Origin: Fragum whitleyi | Taxonomy: Eukaryota > Mollusca > Bivalvia > Cardiida > Cardiidae | Assembly: GCA_948146395.1 (NCBI GenBank) | Contig: OX411549.1 | Span: 36,230,693 to 36,294,692, forward strand | DNA length: 64,000 nt | Direction: 5' to 3' | Shown: piece by piece, positions 40,001 through 52,000 of the stretch | Layout of the letters: each line of letters opens with the position of its first letter | Position numbering within the stretch: the stretch's first letter is position 1 | Program-made: the position numbers and the translations under genes | Notes under the pieces: model-generated | The model's database searches: none | Told to the model about the DNA's origin: nothing | Seen by the model: the letters and a program-made list of their open reading frames with translations, nothing else

Positions 40001-43000
40001 GAATTTAGTGGAATTGTAACCCTTTTTGGACTTAGAAATTCTTGGTTAAGTTTTTATGTGCAAATGCTGTTTATCTGTAATATTTCTGTTTCTATAAAAA
40101 CTATTGCTTTGAAACTTTACACATGCTTCTGTGACCATAATATCACCCTCTTGACAAAGATTCATTATTCTTGTATTGAATTTAGTGGAATTGTAACCCT
40201 TTTCAGACTTAGAAATTCTTGGTTAAGTTTTTATGTGCAAATGCTGTTTATCTGTAATATTTCTGTTTCTATAAAAACTTTGCTTTGAAATTTTACACAT
40301 GCTTCTGTGACCATAATATCAGCCTCTTGGCAAAGATTCAATACTCTGATATTGAATTTAATGGAATTTTAACTCTTTTTGGGCTTAGATATTCCTGGTT
40401 GAGTTTTTACGTGCAAATGTTGTATATCAGTTATAGCTCTATTTCTACCTAGGCTTTTGCTTCGAAACTTCACACATACTTCTGTTACCATAATATCAGC
40501 TTCTTAACAAAGATTAATTACTCTCATATTGAATTTCATAGAATTTTGATCTTTTTCAGACTCAGAAATTCTTGATAAGTTTTTACGTGCAAATGTTGTA
40601 CATCAGTTATATCTCTAATTCTAGTAAAGCTATTGTTTAGAAACTTTGCACATGCCTCTGTGATCATAATAACAGCCTCTTGACAAAGATTCAACTCTCT
40701 GGTATTGAATTTAGTGGATTTTTAACCCTTTTTGGACTTAGAAATCTTGGTTAAGTTTTTACGTGCAACTGATGTACATCTGTATCTACTAAAGCTGTTG
40801 CTTGGAAACTTTACACATGCTTCTTTGACCATAATATTAGCCCACAGAAAAAGATTCATTACTCTGATATGTAATTTAGTGGAATTTTAACCCTTTTTAG
40901 ACCTTAAAAATCTTGGTTATGTTTTTATGTGCAACTGTTTTATGTTAGTTGTATCTCTTCTCCTACTAAAGCTATTTCTTTGAAACTTTGCACATGCTTC
41001 TGTGACCATAATATCAGCCTCTAGACAAAGATTCTTTTCTCTTGACTTAAATTGTATTGAATTTCCAATGTCGATATTGATTTGCTGTTACTATCCAGCA
41101 CAAGGAATAGTCGAGCTTCGCTGTCCTCTGACAGCTCTTGTTTGGTCTTTCCATCTCTTAAATCCTCTTATTTTGTTTCAGACAAGATGCACATGAGTTG
41201 CTGAGGGATGAGTTTCATAAAAAGCAATCAGAACTTGAAAGCTTAAGGGAGTTTAGATATCTAGAAACACAAATGCAAGATGGAACAATTAAAGAGCTTT
41301 CAGAGGTGTGTTAGAATTTATGTTTTTAGCTCTACTGACCAAGGCCAGTGTCATATAGGCTCCAACACATGGGCAATATGTCACCAACGTCTTGTTGTGA
41401 AAGAGGAGTTAAAATCGGCGATTGATTCATTGGCCTATTCAATAGTGGAGTTATCAGAGATAGTTGATGTATTTGTGAGTTTTATCTTTAAGTTAAATCT
41501 GCTTGACTTGTCAGCGACTTTTCTGTGTATCAGCTGATTCACCCACTAGTTGCTGCCATCTAGCCAGCATGTTGTCAATTCACCATGCTTAAATGACCAT
41601 CAGTTTCCTCTTCTTATCAAGCAAAGAAAAAAAAGACATCTTCTTTTTGGCATTTTTATGTTGCTACAAAATTGATATTTCATTAGCTCGACTATTCGAA
41701 GAATAGGGGGGCTATTCCAGTCACCTGGGCGTCGGCATCAACGTCGGCGTCAGCGTAATGCTTTGGTTAAGTTTTTATTTGCAAGTGTTTAAAATCTCTG
41801 TTTCTATTAAAGCTATTGCTTTGAAACTTTGCACATGCTTCTGTGACCATAAGATTCATCACTCTGATATTTAATTTAGTGGAATTTTAACACTTTTCGG
41901 ACTTAGAAATCTTGGTTAAGTTTTTACGTGCAAATGTTTTTTTTTCTGTAATATTTCTGTTTCTATGAAAGCAATTGCTTTCAAACTTTACACATGCTTC
42001 TGTGACCATAATATCAGCATCTAGACAAAGATTCATTACTCTGATATTTAATTTAGTGGAATTTTAACCCTTTTCGGACTTAGTAATTCTTGGTTAAGTT
42101 TTTACGTGCAAATTTTGTATTTCTGTAATATCTCTATTTCTACTAAAGCTATTGCTTTGAAACCTTGCATATGCTTCTGTGACCATAATATCAGCCTCTT
42201 GACAAAGATTCATTACTCTGATATTGAATTTAGTGGAATTTTGACCCTTTTTGGACTTAGAAAATCTTGGTTAAGTTTTTACGTGCAAATGTTGTATTTC
42301 TGTATTATCTCTATTTCGACTAAAGCTATTGCTTTGAAACTTTGCACATGCTTATGTGACCATTATATCAGCCTCTTGACAAAGATTCAATACTCTGATT
42401 ATGAATTTAGTGGAATTTTAACCCTTTTTGGACTTAGAAATCTTGGTTAAGTTTTTACGTGCAAATGTTGTACATTGTATATCAGTTATAGCTCTATATC
42501 TACCTAGCCTTTTGCTTGGAAACTCCATACATGCTTCTGTTACCATGATATCAGCATCTAGACAAAGATTCATTACTCTGATATTTAATTTAGTGGAATT
42601 TTAACCTTTTTCTGACTCAGAAATTCTTGGTTAATTTTTTACGTGCAAATGTTGTACATCAGTTATATCTCTAATTCTATTAAAGCTATTGCTTTCAAAC
42701 TTAGCACATGCTTCAACGATCATGACAATAGCCTCTTGATAAAGATTCAACTCTCTTGTATAGAATTTAGTGGATTTTTAACCCTTTTTGGACTTAAAAT
42801 CTCTTGGTTAAGTTTTTACGTGCAAATGTTGTGTTTCTGTAATATCTCTATTTCTTCTATAGCTGTTGCTTGGAAACTTTACACATGCTTCTTTGACCAT
42901 AATATTAGCCCACAGAAAAAGATTCATTACTCTGATATTGAATTTAGTGGAATTTTAACCCTTTTCGGCCTTAAAAATCTTGCTTATGTTTTTATGTTCA

Positions 43001-46000
43001 ACTGTTTTATGTTAGTTGTATCTCTGTTCCTACTAAAACTATTGCTTTGAAAGTCTGCCCTTGCTTCTGTGACCATAGTATCAGCCTCTAGACAAAGATT
43101 CTTTTCTCTTGACTTTCATTTTATTGAATTTCCAATGTCGATATTGATTTGCTGTTACTATCCAGCACTAGGAATAGTCGAGCTTTGCTGTCCTCTGACA
43201 GCTCTTGTTTTGATATTGTTGGCATCCAGACAACGTTATTTTTCAGTAATTAGCAGATGTAAAAGGAATTGCAGATGTGTCTGTAATGTAAATTTTTAAG
43301 TGACTTTAGCATAAAATTCAGTAGTGTGTCTCATGCCCTTTGAATATAAAATTGATCTTGCAGAGGTCAACCAGAGGATGCATTTAAAATATCTAAAGAA
43401 TGCAAAAAGTTAAGATTCTAGTCTGCCTGCCAAACCATGCAAACTTACAAAGGTCAATACTTTTAACAATACCAAGATGATGCCATAGTTATAGCGCATT
43501 GGGAGTGCATCCTTCTCCCAATCATGGGAGCAACGGTTCGATCTATGACTGTGGCTCATATCTTTTTCAACATTCCTGCTCTTCCAATGGGTGAATAACA
43601 ATGTTTCTTTAATGCTTTTCGGTGGTTTATAGAGAAATAACGGTAGATTATCACTTGATAATCTCATTGCAAAAGCAGTGAAATTATCAAAAACTTATAC
43701 CCTGCTTTTGTGCATTTCACCCTATCCAACGTCATCTATGCGAGGCGAAATAAGCAATGTCACAATGAAGGTTACATAGCAATCACGTGCAAAATGACGC
43801 GCTTTGCGAAAATATGTCCTAGAAATTTCACATTTTGTCTCATTTTTGCAATAAAAAAATAGAATTATCGTTTGTTTTTCGAGTAAGAATTAATATTTCA
43901 TTTCGTGAACAACAAAAGCCATATTTTCACTCGTGGCTCTGCCACTCGTGAAACTATATCTATTGTTGTTCACTCAATGAAATATAAATAGATCTTACAC
44001 TGAAACAAACAATTATCCTTTATGTAATGTGATCAGATGGAAGCTAAGACTGGTTGTTTGAGTTATACCGGTGAGAGAAATACCAGGAGTCCATTGTTGA
44101 AAGCAATGTAAAGCACCGTTTGAACAAACTAACTCTACGGAGGTGGTCCATTATCTCATGATAAGTTAAATAGGTTTTACATGGTACATTTAAATTGAAG
44201 ATATCATCTGAATGTATGGTCAGCCTTAGTCGATGTTCAGAATTGAAAAGCGGCATTAAGTGTCTCAAAACAGTGAGTTTATCATTTTGATAATTCCATG
44301 GGCTTGTAGATGGAATTATCAAATGATAATCCATCTAGAAACTGTGATAATCTATCATAGAGTATTATAGAAACAAGGTCTTGTTACACACAATTTTATG
44401 GCTCATTGTTAAACAGTTGGAAATGCCTATATGTTTACAGCTTGTAACAACTGTTTGGCTTCTTGCAAAAGCAGTAGGAAATGCCTATATGTTTTTAGTT
44501 TGTTACAATTATTTCGACTCGTTGCAAAATATTTGGAAATGCCTACATGTTTAAAGGTTGTTACAACTTTTGTCTCATATCAAAACAGTTGGAAATGCCT
44601 ACATGTTTATAGGTTATTATTACTGTTTTTATACGCCGCCGGAGGCGGACGTATATTGGCGTCATCTTCTCCGTCTGTCCATCCGTCCGTCTGTCCATCC
44701 GTCCGTACGTCCGTCCACTTTTCTTGTCAACGCAACTCCTCCTAAACTTCTGGCTGGATCTTCTTGAAACTTGGTCAATGTTATCACCTCAATTGGTAGA
44801 TGTGCATGAAGGAAGGATTTTACGGTTCGTTGATTTTTGCCTGAGTTATGCCCCTTGATAACTTAGTCTCTGGGTCCAATTTTCTTGTCAACGCAACTCC
44901 TCCTAAGTTTCTGGCTGGATCTTCTTGAAACTTGGTCAATGTTATCACCTCAATTGGTAGATGTGCATGAAGGAAGGATTTTACGGTTCGTTGATTTTTG
45001 CGTGAGTTATGCCCCTTGATAACTTAGTCTCTGGGTCCACTTTTCTTGTCAACGCAACTCCTCCTAAGTTTCTGGCTGGATCTTCTTGAAACTTGGTCAA
45101 TGTTATCACCTCAATTGGTAGATGTGCATGAAGGAAGGATTTTATGGTTCGTTGATTTTTGCCTGAGTTATGCCTCTTAAAAACTTAGTCTCTGGGGCTT
45201 ATTGCCTCAGTTATGCCCCCTTAAAAACTTAGTCTCTTAGGCTTTTTGAAATTGCAGCCTTGTGAATGCAACTCTTCCAAAATTTCTGGCTGGATCTAAA
45301 TGAAACTTGGTGGATGTTATAACAGAAATTGGTAGATGAGCATGAAGTAAGGATTTTATGGTTCATTAATTTTACCCTAAATTATGCCCCCTTAAAACTT
45401 AGTATCTAGGGCTTATTGAAATTGCAGCCTTTTGAACACAACTCCTCCTTACTTTTTGTCTTTATTTAAATGAAACTTGGTCAATGTCATCACCATAATT
45501 TGTAGATGTACATGGATCAAGGATTTTATGGCTCATTTACTTCCCTAAATTATGCCCCCTTAAAACTTAGTGCCTGGGGCTTATTGAAATTGCAGCCTTG
45601 TGAAGGCAACTCCTCCTAACTTTTTGTCTTGATTTAAATGAAACTTGGTCATTTTCAATTTGGTTCTGTCAAAATAAGTAGTGTCTACAATTATTTCTGT
45701 GAAACAGCAGCAAAGTGGCGGCGTATTTTGTGACGATGGCGCTCTTGTTGCTCATTGCAAAACAGTTTTAACTACCTACATGTTTACATGGTTTGACTAA
45801 TTGCAAATCAGTTGGAAATGCCTATACATTTATAGGTTGTTACAACTGTTTTGGCTCATTGCAAAACAGTTTTTGCTACCTATATGTTTGTAGGTTGTTA
45901 CCACTGCTTTGCAATGAGGCATACATTTCTGCTTTTTTTCAGAAAATCCGTGAATTTGAGGAAGGTGCAAGATGGCTGGAGGACGAGTACATGAAAGCCA

Positions 46001-49000
46001 AACAGGAGAGCACCTCATTGAAACATAAACTAGAAAGTATGAACAGACAGCTGAAATCAGTAGAGGATGGTTCAGGCTTATCAGAAAAATGTGAACAACT
46101 GTCTGACGCTGAGAAGAAAATAGAAGAGCTAAATTCAGAAATGGAGATCCAGAAATCTAGATATGAGTTTCATATTGATCAACTCAAGGCAAATGTAGAA
46201 AATTTAACCAGCATGTTGGAGCAGAATGGTGTTGACTGTGATAGCATTAAAAAGAAGCTATCCTCACAGCCAGAAACGAGTGACGACATTACAAAACTGA
46301 AGATTGAACATGAAGCAAGGGTATTTGAACTTCAGCAGGAGATCCATGAGTTGGATGATAGGTACAACCTGGCCCTTGAGGACCAGAGAAACAGGTTTCA
46401 GAAAGATATCGAGGACCGGGATGAGGAGGTAGAGGTCTACAGACGTCTACTTAACGAAGAAACAACCAAAAGTAACAAAACTGAAGAAGAGATCGTTGAA
46501 TTGAAAAATGAACTTGAGAAAATTAAAATTGAAAATGAGGAAACTATATTAAATCTACACTCAGAGCTTGAGCAATATAAAAAGATGTCTGAAGTAGGAC
46601 AAACAGCTAATGAAATCCAAGCAGTTGATCTACAAACCGAATTACTTAGGTCAGAAATTGATAAAGTTAAAGCAACATACGAAGAAGAGATCAGTGAGTG
46701 GAAGCAGAAGTATGAACAAGTTTTGGTCGAGAAAACTCCAGGTTCAAATGGTTTATCCAGCCTTCAGACAGAAATGTTGTCAGCTGAACTGGACAGTCTT
46801 AAAACCATGCATGAAGATGAAATTAAAACTTTGAAAGAGGAGAATAAATGTCTTACAGAAAAACTAGAGAACCTTGGTGCTCCTGAGAGTCCTAAACATG
46901 ACCAGAATGCAGTGAGCAAATTGAAGGAGTATTATGAAAATCAAGTAAAAGAACTTCAACTTTGCTTAGAAGAGAAGGAAAAATTTTATCAATCACATGC
47001 CCATAAAATTGAAAGTGATGAGACAAATAGTGCTGTGTTGAGAGAAGAAGTTGAGAAGCTCAAGTGTGAATATGAAGAAAAACTGAACAGCCAGAGAGAT
47101 CAGTTGGAAAGTCTGAATGAGAAATTAAAAGAAAAATCTTTTGATAGCTCTAATATAACTTCAGATATTGAAAGTGCCAAGGTTAATGAGATCAAGGAAA
47201 ATTATGAGAAACAGATTGAAGAATTTAGGTCTAGTTTGAAAGTCAAATATGAAAATGAGCTTTGTGAACTAAAATCTGGCATAGAAAACAAAGACATTCC
47301 AGATGAGAAACTCGATGTGAATGAGGTTTTAATTGAAGAATTGAAATCTATTATAGTCGAACACGAAGAAAAAATAAGCCAATATGAAACTCAAGTTATA
47401 GAACTGAAGAGTGAGATAACTAAATTATCAGAAAAACTGTGGGAGAGAGATGGTAAAAGTGAAACAATTAATGAAGAATCAGAAAGTGTTGTGAAGAATT
47501 TATGTATGAATGACAGTAGTAAAATCAATAATGAATCTGAAATTGCAAAATATCTGGAGACAATAACACAGCTTGAGGGAGAAATAAATATCCTTAAATC
47601 AGGCAGAGATGTGGACAAGTCAAACAAGATAATTGAAGAAATCCAAAATGAAATGAAAGATATGAGAACTGATTATGAGTCCAAGTTAATTGAATTACAA
47701 AACTATGAAAGACTGTACAAAGAGCATGTAGAGAAACTATCACAATCAACAGGTACTGAAGGGAAATCCTTACAAGATGAGCTGATGGAACTTGGAACTG
47801 GTGTAGTGAAAGGGTGTTTTGGCGGACAACCTAACATGATGGTTTCATTTGATGAAGACCCAGATCTGTCTGTGTCTTTGTCGGAGAAAAAGTCCGACAG
47901 AGTTGTTAAGAGGGTGCAGTTCCAGGAAGAAACGATGGAAATTGACGTGGACGGGGTCAGACACCAGTCAAGTTTGGATCAGTGTACAGATTGTAAAGAA
48001 AAAGAGGAGGTAATTCCCGTGACCTTCAGGGTCCGAGGTTATAAAACTTTTCTCATTCTCAATTCAAGATTTTCTCAAATTTCAATTTGAGACTTATGCC
48101 TGAATTCTGTTTTAATACTCAATTCAATGTATTAACATAAAAGATAAAAACATTTTCTCCCACTATTGTGTAAATAATAGTAAACCTATGTGGTATCGCA
48201 GCTGGAGGCTAGGAAAAGATGTTATCATAATTCTGGTGTGAGAAATACCAAGAATCCATTGTTAGTTAAGGGCTCCAGGTGCATTGATATGACCAATATT
48301 TGTTTAAAGTGGCCATAATTCCCATTCAAACAAGCACAAAGCACTAAAAGATTATAAAGCCCATATATTGTCGGGGCTTAGAATAATTACATAATCCGGT
48401 TATTTTTAGAAACTTGCAAATTTTTTTTAAATGTGTTAGAAACACTGACGAAAACAAGGCAAATAGAGGTTACATAAATAAAATCCATACTTAGTGTATT
48501 GTAGGAAAAACTATATAACTTGGTTGTGGAAATTCATAATTGTCTTGGCAGACAAGTATCAATTCCTCCAACCTCGTTAGATATTTTTTTCATACAAAAC
48601 ACTAAGTATGTATTATAAATGTCTGAACCATAAAAACTGGATAGAAAAGGAGACTTTGTTTGCCATCAAGCATTTTTAATTGTATCTCAATGATTTCTCT
48701 GAACTTTGATTAGTCTAGAATTGTAAATTTTGCATACAGTAAAATGTGAAGAAAGTGAGACTCCTTACGAGGGCCACAAAGAAGCAGTCGTTAAAAAGAA
48801 GAGTCCATTAGTTCACATTTACAAAAAAGGAAACATAATTTTGATGAATAATATGTACATGTATGTTTTTGCGAAATACTCAGTAATCCTATGTTTTAAT
48901 AACTCGTAAGAAATGTCTCATTAAGAAGATTCTAATGAGTTTAACAACAGAGGATTCATTTACAATAATTTTTAAACCAAAAATAATTACTTTTTAAGAT

Positions 49001-52000
49001 ATTTTTATTCAAAGAGTTGGGATTTTGAATATGGTGGCTAGATAAAAATGGTTGCTTTGTAGATGTGGTCACTCAAGTAAGATAGATTGTAATCTGGGTA
49101 GGACAGCTGAAATTGCAAACAAACATGATTAAGGACAGGTTTTCCTGGATCGAATCTTTTCTCTTGACAGACGTGTAGAATGTACGAGACCACAATGAAA
49201 GAGGCGCAGGAAGAGCTGACACTGTTTAGAGAGACCGTCGGAGAGCTGAAGGAGGAGATTGAACAATTACATCGCAGGAACAGAACACTAAAACAGGAGA
49301 AACTGGAACTCATCAATGCCAAGGCTGAGATGGAGGTAAATTAACAGATCCCTGCTATCAATCAAAACATTTGTGGATCGATAAAAAAAGTTGATTTATA
49401 ACGACATGACTGTTCAACTCACTCATTTTTAGCTAAGATGTTTAGGTAGAAAACCTGAGGTTTTGCTTTAGTCTTCATGTTGTTGTTGACCTCCTGCGAA
49501 ACTTTGGCATTTTGTGATATCCCTGGTTCTATTTGAGGCCTTTACTTGAAACTTGACACACATGTTCACTATCAAAAGAGCTATCTCTACCTTCAAGGGA
49601 GATAACTCTAGATGCATTTTGTGGGAACTATCCCCGTTCTTGGACTACTTTTTATTCACTATCCAGCATCTATCAGCGGTGTTTAGGCACCTGTAGGCAG
49701 TGCTCTTGTTTGCTATATTGTTTAAATCATTTTTGAGAATGGGTGACTTAAAAGTTATAACTACAGCTTGAACAAGCTGTAGTTATGAGGTTAAGGTTGC
49801 CCTCCAATGATTTGCTCTTTGTTTTCGTGTCAATTTCTAAATATTTTGGAGATAAATATTATTTACATATTTGAGGGGTGTGTCAGAACAGAGGTCATTG
49901 GGTGGAGCCAGAGATCCATCAAGATCAATTATTTATTCCATGCCTATAGTTGAGGAATATTGTTTTGCATTGTCTGTGTTCCGTTCCAGTTCTGTCCGTA
50001 GCTTTTCAGGAGTATTTCTCTGACAAATATCGATGGATTTCAATAAAGTTTGGTGCAAATATTCCCTCTCATCAGTAGTTGTTCAGTTTGAAAAAAATTA
50101 GCTTGTCTTAAAGTTCAAGGTCAGAGGTAAAAAAAGCTTGTCTAGAACTGCATCTAGTCTCCTCAGCATTATTGTTATTGGGGTTGTTTTGATACCCATG
50201 CATTGATAGATTGGATCATAATGTTTTACCATTGTCCGTCTGTCTGTCTGTAAAACTTAACCAAAAAACTTAACATTGCCAATCACTTCAAGGCTTGTCA
50301 AGATACAATGCTCATATTTGGTATGATGATAGATCTCGATGTTGTGCATCATGTGACAAGGTCATCTGTCAAGGTCAAGGTCAAATTTTTAAAGAAATGC
50401 CGTTTGCGGGGTATTCGTGTTTCACAAACACATATTGTTGGTATTAGCATGACAAACTTTAAATTTGGTCATGTCTGTTGTTCTTGAAACTTGGCATGTG
50501 TGTTTGAAGAAGATCCAAAGTATTTCTTTGGCCACGGTGTTTTCATCTTTGTTGTGGTCAACAGCCAAAAACTTTGACATTTTGTGATATTTCTGGTATT
50601 GCTAAAGATATTCACTTGAAAATTGGCCAGAAAGTCAGATGCTTTCGAGAATCCTGGCTACTTATTTGCGAGTCATAGATACGCAACACCTGCATACCTT
50701 AAAACTATGTCGGAATTTGTATGTTCTAACTATATTTACAGGAAATCAGGAATTGCTTTTGCATTTTGTTGATAAAATAGATATGTGACCCATCACATGA
50801 AAAGGGACCATCCAGGAAATTTGTAAAATAAATATTTGAAAAAGAGATTGATTCTAGAACAGGCCAACCAGAGGTCGCATTTTAAGAATTCTTTCACAGA
50901 AAGATAGATTGATTATTCTAGATTCAGAAAATTAGTAAAGTGCCAAAAGTGTCAACCCTAGTCAATCTGCGCTATACGCGCAGTCTGACTAGGGTCGACA
51001 CCTTCGCCCTACCCAGATGGTCCCTTTTCGTGTGACGTGTCACATATATAAACATTTATCATCCAGTGCCTGCGAGTAATAAGATCTTTGGTTTGGTACT
51101 CTGGTAAAAAAATTCTACCTGATCCAGCTCTAGTGTTAACTAGATATTCATAATTGATAATAGTCATTGTTTTATATAGAATCTAGGTCAAAAACAAGAT
51201 AAAGAACCTGTTGAAGGAATCACCACTGTTGATGAGGTGCAGGTTGAAATGGAAAGAAAAATGAACAATCTCAGGGAAGAAAGCGAAAAAGAGGTCCAGG
51301 ACTTGAAGGATGAACTTGGAAAACTTGCTGAGAGCTTGGAGGAAATGGAAGAACATAAGAACAGGGTGGATGAGTTACAGAGTGCGAACAATGAGCTACA
51401 AATTGTGAACAATGAACAACAGAGTGTAAACAATGAGCTACAGAGAGTGAACGATGAGCTGCAGGAGAAATTGTCATCACTGGAAAATAAACAACAGGTT
51501 ATAATTCTGTTTATACCATGCTCAAATTAAAGCTTCTCTTTCACAGATTGGGAAAATGTGATTTTTGAAATTTATCGTCTAATCAATCGGAAGTAATTAT
51601 CTCATCATGCTGAGTCCTTAAATAATATGATTCAATCTGGTAATGCATGGAAAGAAGGACCAATATTCCTCAATTTAGTGAAATTCATTCTGAAAAATAA
51701 AGCAACTACTAACAACTAAAAAATTATTCTTCAATTTTGAGCCAATTATTTACACATGTGAATTCTGTATGTTTGTCTTATTGAATCAAAGATTAAGGTA
51801 AAAGTATTTGACAGCTGGAAACTTCATATCAATACAAGCAAAAATGAAAGATTATTCACTGAAAGTAACGATTTCGAAATTTATAGACTCAAAATAAATA
51901 GTTTGAATCCCTTACTGATCTTGTCGCTTCAAAAAATATATTACAAAGTTATTGAAATATGTTGTTTTGTTTAGTGTCATTGCCCTTGGGCCATTTTTAA

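Noticed and set aside
39527..40288. Open frames of 90-135 codons with a repeated 59-residue peptide
   Set aside because: They are translation of the 177-bp tandem units of the intron 14 element. The frame stays open only because 177 is divisible by three. Related units at 42106 and 42643 likewise.
45793..45942. In-frame extension of exon 16 with an ATG at 45793
   Set aside because: The 50 codons are minisatellite units, and the strong acceptor at 45942 with matching phase from exon 15 shows they are intron.
47391..51480. Minus-strand open frames opposite exons 16-18
   Set aside because: Ser/Phe/Leu-rich shadows of Glu/Lys/Leu coiled-coil codons on the sense strand.
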